A stretch of DNA of 64,000 nt from Plotosus lineatus (taxonomy: Eukaryota; Chordata; Actinopteri; Siluriformes; Plotosidae), in the NCBI GenBank assembly GCA_024760905.1, contig CM045735.1, positions 29,323,249 through 29,387,248 on the forward strand. The letters run 5' to 3'. Of this stretch, positions 57,620-64,000 are shown one piece after another. Positions within the stretch are counted from its first letter, which is position 1; each line of letters begins with the position of its first letter. Under the pieces are notes generated by a model. The model ran no database searches. It was not told the origin of the DNA and saw only the letters and a program-made list of their open reading frames with translations. Made by a program: the position numbers and the translations under genes.

Positions 57620-58012
57620 ACAAAACACGCCTAAGTTCTCCACACCACCGGGCGTCGCTGTAGGTCGAATGTGACCGAAGCCGGAAGTTTTAACGAATAA
57701 TATGGTCATTGGCAGAATCCCAAACGGCTCATTGGTGGACAAATCAAGCATTATACTGTGTGTAGCACGCCATAATTTTATACCCTATGTAGGGCGTTTA
57801 TGTAGGAAGAATGAAGTCAGTTGGAATTCCGCCTTCGAGAAGTAGCCAACTGTGCTAAAGGGGCCGGGAAGAGACTTAGCGGGGGCCGCAAACACGTAGT
57901 TTGAACTTTATCTTTTTAATACGTATGTTTGCGAAAGTTTTAATGGAAGCGCAACTTAAAAAAAGACCATGATGTCCAGAAGAATGTACACCCGAGGTGA
58001 AGTTTAATACAG
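57620..58012 (+). promoter_or_regulatory. Candidate ark2n promoter and non-coding exon 1
   Basis: CpG-richer stretch with an ETS site ccggaagt at 57681-57688. A good donor (tacag/gtgcgt) lies at 58012/58013. The first coding exon of ark2n starts at an acceptor 4.6 kb downstream, so a non-coding first exon is expected, and this is the best place for it. Not proven from sequence alone. Confidence 0.4.
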
Positions 58013-58980
58013 GTGCGTAACAGTTTATTCGAGCAGTCAGCCTGACAACTAGCAGAAGCAAAACAGCTGCCTCACTAGCAACACTGTTTTAATGATGTTT
58101 CATTTTTAAAATTCAATTTTATATTCATTCCTGTGTAATTTTAATTTACTCGTGGTTTGTTTATCTCTTCGACTACCTGTTACCTAAACATGGTTGTAAT
58201 GTTTTTTGTCCTGTTTACCGGTTTGGTTGTTATATTAGCTCGTGCATCGAGTTAAATTTATAGCGCGCGCAGTCATCAGTGCGTGTTTAAATAAAACAGG
58301 TGCCATCAGTGCACGCGGAAGATGGATATAATGCACGGTTTACTGTTTATTTAGTTTGCAATGAATAGTTGGGATACGTGCTATTTGATTTCTATCTATC
58401 TGTAGTAGTGAAGACACGAGTTGAAAAGATAGTATGAAAAGGCTCGTGAGGTCAGAATCAGTGAAATAAATTCACGGGGGCCCTTACTGTATTGTGCGCA
58501 TGCGCATTATTCATACATGATGCTGGATCTGGGTGCCATGTTCCCGGGTTTGGAAGGCGATGCGTGTTGTTCCCTAGACCCTCCGTAGTGCACTATGCCT
58601 AGCAGGGTGTTCATTCATGATCAGATATGAATTAAGCTGTTGTATCCCATTATTCCATGTGCACAGATCATCAGTCTGAAGAGTTCCTCGGCCTTATGGT
58701 GTGCTGTGCTGTGTTTTTATCAGGAACTTTTCTGAGATTAAGTCTCTTGGTGATTTGGAAGATTTAACTACATAGGGCAAGAAATCGTTTGAATACTCAA
58801 TGTGGTAGAGTAAAAAAGTTTGCATACCTTTAGAACAGCACAAAAGCTGAAAAGAAAATATGCATTTTAGTCACCATTTTAGGTCTTATCTATTTAGCCA
58901 TGTATTTTTTCCTGATTAGTATCTTGAGGAGTTTAATAGTGAATTTTAGTAGCTGAAGGTGTCAAGGAAAATCAAATTTA
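58013..58980 (+). other. Presumed ark2n intron 1, left part
   Basis: No gene or repeat recognised; a few CpG-bearing bases remain near 58250-58320. Confidence 0.45.
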
Positions 58981-58999
58981 TGATATATAAAATGTGTGT

Positions 59000-59373
59000 C
59001 TGTCTTCCTTTCGGATTTTTCCCTTTTTTTTTTTTTTTTTTTTTAACTCGGGAGTAGCCACAGCTAATCATCTGATTCGCACGTTTGATTCGGCAGAGGT
59101 TTTTACGTCGAATGCCCTTCCTGTCACAACCCTTTTTTAGCAAGGGACAGAAACACGCTGACGATTTTGCAGCTACTCTTTACGAAAGTCAGCAATGGTT
59201 CTTTTACATGCATACACCATAGACAGTGAGAGACATGGCCCGCCTTTGATGACCCAGTTAGCCGCACTGTGGGGGACAGTGACAACCTCGTGGAGAGTGG
59301 GACTCGAATCCCCAACCTTTGGATCAGCGATCCAGCGCCCTATACCACTGCCCCTGATATACACCACTGCCCC
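59000..59373 (-). mobile_element. S1 SINE, full length, with 19-bp target-site duplication
   Basis: Tail at the left with a T20 run expanding its poly-A-like stretch, body in the middle, tRNA-like head at the right (agtgggactcgaatcccca). The direct repeat tgatatataaaatgtgtgt lies at 58981-58999 and 59374-59392. The outermost head bases are duplicated (accactgcccctgatata twice). Confidence 0.92.
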
Positions 59374-59392
59374 TGATATATAAAATGTGTGT

Positions 59393-61221
59393 ATATAGAT
59401 CAAATACAAAACAATCTGAAGTAATATTTTAATTTGTTCGAATGCCTGCTTGAGTAATCGTGTCAAACTGTGAGTTTCTCTTATTTTGATTCAAGCATCA
59501 TTCACTCAGAATAATAAGCGATTGTTGGATGAGGTGAAATGTGATCTCGAAAATTATTCGGCTGACGGGTTTGTCATTTGTTTCCTGTCACATGAAAGTC
59601 AAATTTTATAGTTGTTTTATTTATTTAAAGTATGTTGTGGTTGCTAATAGTACAGTAGTCTTTCAACCTATCTGATGGCGATGAGGTAATAATTTAGTTA
59701 TAAAATAACATTAACGTAAAACAATTCTGTTATATGATGACAATGACGCAGTAATTTGGCTTGCATAAGAATGTCAGGAAATACATCATGGATTTCCACC
59801 AGTGAGAGAACTTCTTGAATAAGTAATTTTTTTTTAATCCAAAGAGAGGGACCAATCAAATTTCACAATTCCTGTGTTGTACTAAAAGTTGTATTAAACT
59901 TCTTTTTTTCTAATCAGATTTGGAGATCAAGAGAGTCATGGCTACAACTTAATTACTCCATTAATTATTTTTTAACTTTTGTATTTGAATTTCTTTCCTT
60001 ATATTTTCTGTTGATTTTGTTTGCAAAAAGAACCCAACTTCTTTTTCTTATTATTATTGAACTCTTTGTAAATAATTAGGAACTAGAGGCACATTTGCAT
60101 TTTATCTACTTCCGAGACAATTTGAGATGCAAACTTTTGCACTGAACTGTGTGTTCAGCATGATCCTTCCTGTGGCTAACCTGAGAAAATTTGGTATAAA
60201 CTTGCTCATTCATACAGCTGGAGTCTGTTTGAGATTGATAACAATACAGTGAAGGGCATCTTGTGAGGCAGTAGAGGAAACCCAGAGGATACATGAAACA
60301 ACCAACACAAAGCCGTGAGGAAGCAATGCTGAATACCCACTGCACCACCATGCAAATCAAAGCGTAAAAATTACACACAAATCTAATACAGTACATCCCT
60401 CCCTAAAAAAAAATATACTGCCTGTCAGTAATGTAACCTGAGATGGCAGAGTTCTGAGAAACAGTACATGTTATTGTAAATGGACACCATTAATATGCCC
60501 TGGTGACCCATTTGAAGGAAACACTCATTAGTCAAGAACCTCTCAGGATCTGCTCTACTGTCTCGGGCTCTGGTAGGAGGTTTTCTGTTGAGTTTCTGAT
60601 GTTTACCTCTTTAGTTAGAGTTTCTGAACTTTTTCTCTCTCCGATTGGTCAATTTTATTGTCCGTGTTTACATTTGCATCTACAGAGTATAATATGTGGG
60701 GTTTTGCTGACATCTGTTGTTCCATCTCTATAATCAGCATCGTTTCTTTCGTAAAGCTGGAAAAAGTTTAATTCAGTAATGCATGAGGATTATTTTGTGA
60801 AGTGATTCAGGGATGGGTTTTATTTGATGTATTTGAAATAAAATTTTTGTTTTATTGTTTAAATGCTGCCCTTTGTTTTTGAGGGAAGAAGTAACTTTAT
60901 AAGAATAAGGAGTAGGTAACCTTTGATTACTTGTGTTCAATTCAACTGCGCAGCTCTTGAACAAAGCTTTCATGGTTTAAAGCTTTCTTTTACATGGACC
61001 AAGCTTTAATGTAATAAAGCAGGAAAACTGTAATATTAGATCGGAATATTTACAGTACTTTAAAAGGAATGAAATCAGCACTTGGTTATTATATATCAAA
61101 TGATCTCTGATGATTCCAATGCTTATTCCTGCAGGAGAATCACTAAACACCGAATTAGTTGTTGTAATATCGTTTATTCAGGGTGAACAATACAAATCTA
61201 CATTTCGATGGTGTATATGTA
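59393..61221 (+). other. Presumed ark2n intron 1, middle part
   Basis: 1.8 kb of AT-rich sequence with no convincing gene or repeat. Confidence 0.5.
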
Positions 61222-61416
61222 TATATAAAATTACATTTACAGCATTTAGCAGATGCGCTTATCCAGACCAACTTACAATGATCATTTTTATTATACATCT
61301 GAGCCGTTGAGGGTTAAGGGCTTTGCCCAAGGACTTAACAGTGGTGATGGTTGGAATTGAACCGCTGACCTTCAGGTCAGTAACTCGTTGCCTTAACCAC
61401 AAAGCCACCTCTGCCC
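61222..61416 (-). mobile_element. V-SINE (DANA-like)
   Basis: On the minus strand: a tRNA-like head (aggtggctttgtggttaagg, B box ggttcaattcc), then the vertebrate V-SINE core (gtaagttggtctggataagc, gcatctgctaaatgctgtaa). The core is known from many vertebrates. Confidence 0.85.
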
Positions 61417-61919
61417 ACCTGTAAAATATTATTTGCACACAAGCTTCAATCAATAGTTATTTGTTTGTTTTTTTTGTTTTTTGAAGAGAGTGGTGTAAGT
61501 GTTACCATAGTTACATGGACTACACTTTTATAGCTACAACTTTACCTTAAAGAATTCGATGTGATTTCAGCTAGATGGGTTTGACTATCTTTAATATTTT
61601 TTTTCATTTACTTTCGAAATATGGGACTTTTTGTGGGGTTATCCTGAGTCTAGTGTTAATTGTTAATGTAAATTTTTAAAATATGACAAGTTACTTGATT
61701 GATTGCTTTAAGGAACACTGATCATACTGCAATCTTACAGGTGCTGTATTAAATGTGATTGTCCTGGTTTTAAACCTGTGCAGCTTCTATCCACTGAGTT
61801 GCTAATGTTAGGGCTATGTTGTTTGTGAATCACAGAAATTTATATATTAATAAATGAGAGACTGGTTATCCACTGTGGTAAATGTCAGTTTCTTTAATTT
61901 TTGCTCTGTTGCTATGAAG

Positions 61920-62040
61920 CTGTCCCTTATGAGCCTTGTGAATAGCTGATCTTGTCTGATCTCAGAATTGAAACAGGGTTGGGCCTGGTTAGTACTTTGA
62001 TGGCAGACCAACTGGGAATACCAGGTGCTGTAGCTGTTTG
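61920..62040 (+). repeat. 5S rRNA-derived sequence (SINE3-like or 5S pseudogene)
   Basis: About 120 bases align with 5S rRNA from end to end: gatcttgtctgatctcagaa, gggcctggttagtacttt, then ctgggaataccaggtgctgt and agctgttt. The internal pol III control region is partly kept. Mismatches show it is not a working 5S gene. A foreign tail (aagatctggcaacctacctt) follows, which favours a 5S-derived SINE. Confidence 0.85.
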
Positions 62041-62243
62041 GGTAAAGATCTGGCAACCTACCTTGTAAAAACCTGCCAAGAAAGCTTTGCGAATAAAGTC
62101 TACTGAAGGGTATGAGGTTAATGGCTTTCAAATTCTTTTGTTTATTTCTGCTGCATCCAGAGCGGAAGAAACTGCCACGTGTATTACATGTTATGCTTCA
62201 GAACATTAGTTTCTATTTAACTTCCATTACGAGTAATGATGGG

Positions 62244-62510
62244 ACAGCATGGTGGTGTCGTGATTAGCATGTCCACCTCACAGAAAGAAGGCCGTTTCGG
62301 GCGTTTCTGTGTGGGAGTTTGCATGTTCTCTCCATGCTTGTGTGGGTTTCCTCTGGGTACTCCGGTTTCCTCTCACAGTCCAAAAACATGCACAGTAGTG
62401 ACTGTGAGTGTGAATGGTTCTGTGAGTGTGACCCAGAGTCGGCTGAGATGGGTGCCAGCCCATCTGCGACCCTAATTAGGATTAAGCGGTTCAGAAAATG
62501 AATGAATGAA
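62244..62510 (+). mobile_element. S2 SINE
   Basis: Head acagcatggtggtgtcgtga, body ctccggtttcctctcacagt, 3' end ccctaattaggattaagcgg with an (aatg)n tail. The short repeat taatgatg on both sides (62233 and 62515) may be its target duplication. Confidence 0.75.
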
Positions 62511-62677
62511 TACAGTTAATGATGTTTTGAGAGTCAAGTATTAGGACAGTTTTCCAATTTTGATGTCTAGCCAGTCTTCCTGTCATTAATCTGTTGTAAA
62601 ATATTGATTTATAGGTCATCAACATTCTGAACACCTAGCAGCTGCTTCTTGAGTCTCCACCCATTTGGCTTTTAAAA

Positions 62678-63407
62678 ATGGCTGAAGGTCAGAAGGCCAG
62701 TGAACTCCAAGAATACCCCTCAGAATGTGGGGCTGCGGTGGATAACCAGGACTTGTCCCTGAAACGTGAAGTCCTGACTTTCAGCTCTCCAACATGTGAG
62801 GAGCCAGTCAGCATGCAGAGCCCCTCCATGCAGCCACCCCCAGGCTTACTAACTATGCCCTGCCTGCTGAAGGAGCTTCGCCGAGACTCTTCCCCCGAGC
62901 CCCTGCCACCAGAAAAAGGAGCTGCCACCTCAGTCATTCAGATCTGCCAACAAGAGGACAGTGACTCTTCAGCCTACCTGAGATCACCCTCTTCTTCTGG
63001 TCATTTAGGCGACTCGGACACGCTTTCCTCAGCCGACGAAGAGGACGTGGACTTGGCTGATTCTAAGCCTGCCCCCTCTTCTCTCGCTGACACCGCCCCC
63101 AGGAAATCATCTCGCCGCTCACGTTCTGAGAGTGATGTGTCTGTTGGAGTTGCTATGGCTGCCAAGAAAAATCGTTGTCAGGAGAGGCAGGCAAATGGCG
63201 GACGCACCCGAGAACGGGGAAAGCGTAGTCAGAGACATAAAGAGCGAATGCGTCTTCTCAGGCAGAAACGGGAGGCGGTTGCCAAACGCAAGTCTCGTCC
63301 ACTGGAGGACAGCAGCACTAGTGACAGTGATGCCACTGCACACTCTTCGTCATCATCAACAGCATCATCTGACAATGAGGGAGGGACTGTCAGTTCGCAT
63401 CCTCCAG
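62678..63407 (+). CDS. ark2n: ARK2N (C18orf25 homologue), first coding exon, partial gene
   Basis: The exon begins at 62615 after the acceptor gatttatag. The ATG at 62678 opens 243 codons, ending in phase 1 at cctccag/gtattg (63407/63408). Recognised blocks are MPCLLKELRRDSS (residues 60-72), SPSSSGHLGDSDTLSSADEE (103-122), SSRRSRSES (144-152), a basic stretch with KERMRLLRQKREAVAKRK (188-205) and DSSTSDSDAT with a serine run (211-230). They match the N-terminal half of human C18orf25, a relative of the N-terminus of the E3 ligase RNF111 (Arkadia) that has no RING domain. It is thought to act as a signalling adaptor and kinase substrate; its mechanism is less settled than that of its neighbours. 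The rest of the gene is past the window end. Confidence 0.92.
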
Positions 63408-63539
63408 GTATTGCATGCGCACCCACAGACACACTGATTTTTGCTGAGAGGAATTGGGGGAGGGGATCACCTTCATTTTCTGAAACGTTGTTGGTGGTCA
63501 TAACAGTAAATGTCAAGGAAGAACAATGTTCTAACTATG

Positions 63540-63662
63540 TAGCTGTAGGTTCTCCTCATGCTTGGGTGGGGTTGTTGCAAATACTACGGTTTCCACCTAC
63601 AATTCAAGAAATGCACAGTAGGCTAATTGACTGTTCCTAATTGCCTGTGTGTGGGCGTTAAT
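63540..63662 (+). repeat. S2 SINE fragment, decayed
   Basis: It has tacggtttccacctacaatt and cacagtaggctaattgactg, which match the S2 body. It lies in the ark2n intron after the first coding exon. Confidence 0.5.
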
Positions 63663-64000
63663 TTATTGAAGTGTGGCTGCAACTGTCCAGAATTATCACT
63701 CGGGGAAAATCCCATCTCTCTAGACGCACCATAAATCATATTTTGTCAAGCTTTGTTTCTCCACACATAGGAGATGAACTGCACTGAAATCCCTTTGGCT
63801 GTGTATGTTCTTGCTGCAGAATGCCCTGCCATTTATTGGTTTTGTGTTTTTCTTGCATGCTTCCTTTTCTTGTAGCCACATTCTCTGTAAACTTAGAGCA
63901 GTGACCCTGCTACAGTTGGAGTTTTTATGAGGGAAAATGTAATATTTTTATCTTTATCGTTAATTGCTCCAGTTGCCTCACCTGGAAGTTTTAGTCTTAG
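63663..64000 (+). other. ark2n intron to window end
   Basis: No exon or repeat recognised. Confidence 0.5.

Noticed and set aside
61920..62040. Functional 5S rRNA gene
   Set aside because: There are many mismatches in paired regions and no T-run terminator directly after position 120.

Overview
The window is vertebrate nuclear DNA, almost certainly from a teleost fish. Genes have many exons with GT-AG introns. The repeats are fish types: a Rex3 LINE, an RTE-clade LINE family, Tc1-like elements, a V-SINE and a 5S-derived SINE. I cannot fix the species. An ostariophysan such as a catfish is only a guess. No bacterial, viral or CRISPR feature was seen.

Four protein-coding genes are supported. 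(1) hwa (huluwa), + strand, three exons between 1988 and 11257, encodes a 311-aa single-pass membrane protein with the PPNSP motif. (2) atp5fa1, - strand, eleven exons between 23370 and 12209, encodes the 551-aa mitochondrial ATP synthase F1 alpha subunit and converges on hwa. (3) haus1, + strand, nine exons between 34917 and 56832, encodes a 278-aa augmin subunit and is divergent from atp5fa1. (4) ark2n (C18orf25 homologue), + strand, shows its first coding exon at 62678-63407 and continues past the window. The order and orientation atp5fa1 / haus1 / ark2n match human 18q21.1, so the block is ancient. Hwa sits beside it.

Most other sequence is transposable elements. At least seven copies of one RTE-clade LINE lie between 13.6 and 46.9 kb (three near full length, two of them bounded by target-site duplications). 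A Rex3 element with 11-bp duplications fills hwa intron 1. Two Tc1-like elements carry TA ends. There are hAT-like and pogo-like elements and two abundant tRNA-derived SINE families, here called S1 and S2.

The most interesting signals concern the SINEs. S1 carries at its 3' half two blocks found at the 5' and 3' ends of the RTE LINE in the same window. A second S1 type has the S2 tail at the same junction in three separate copies, which implies a chimeric SINE lineage. Many insertions are dated relative to each other by nesting: SINE in SINE, LINE in SINE, and LINEs in a pogo-like element inside an atp5fa1 intron.
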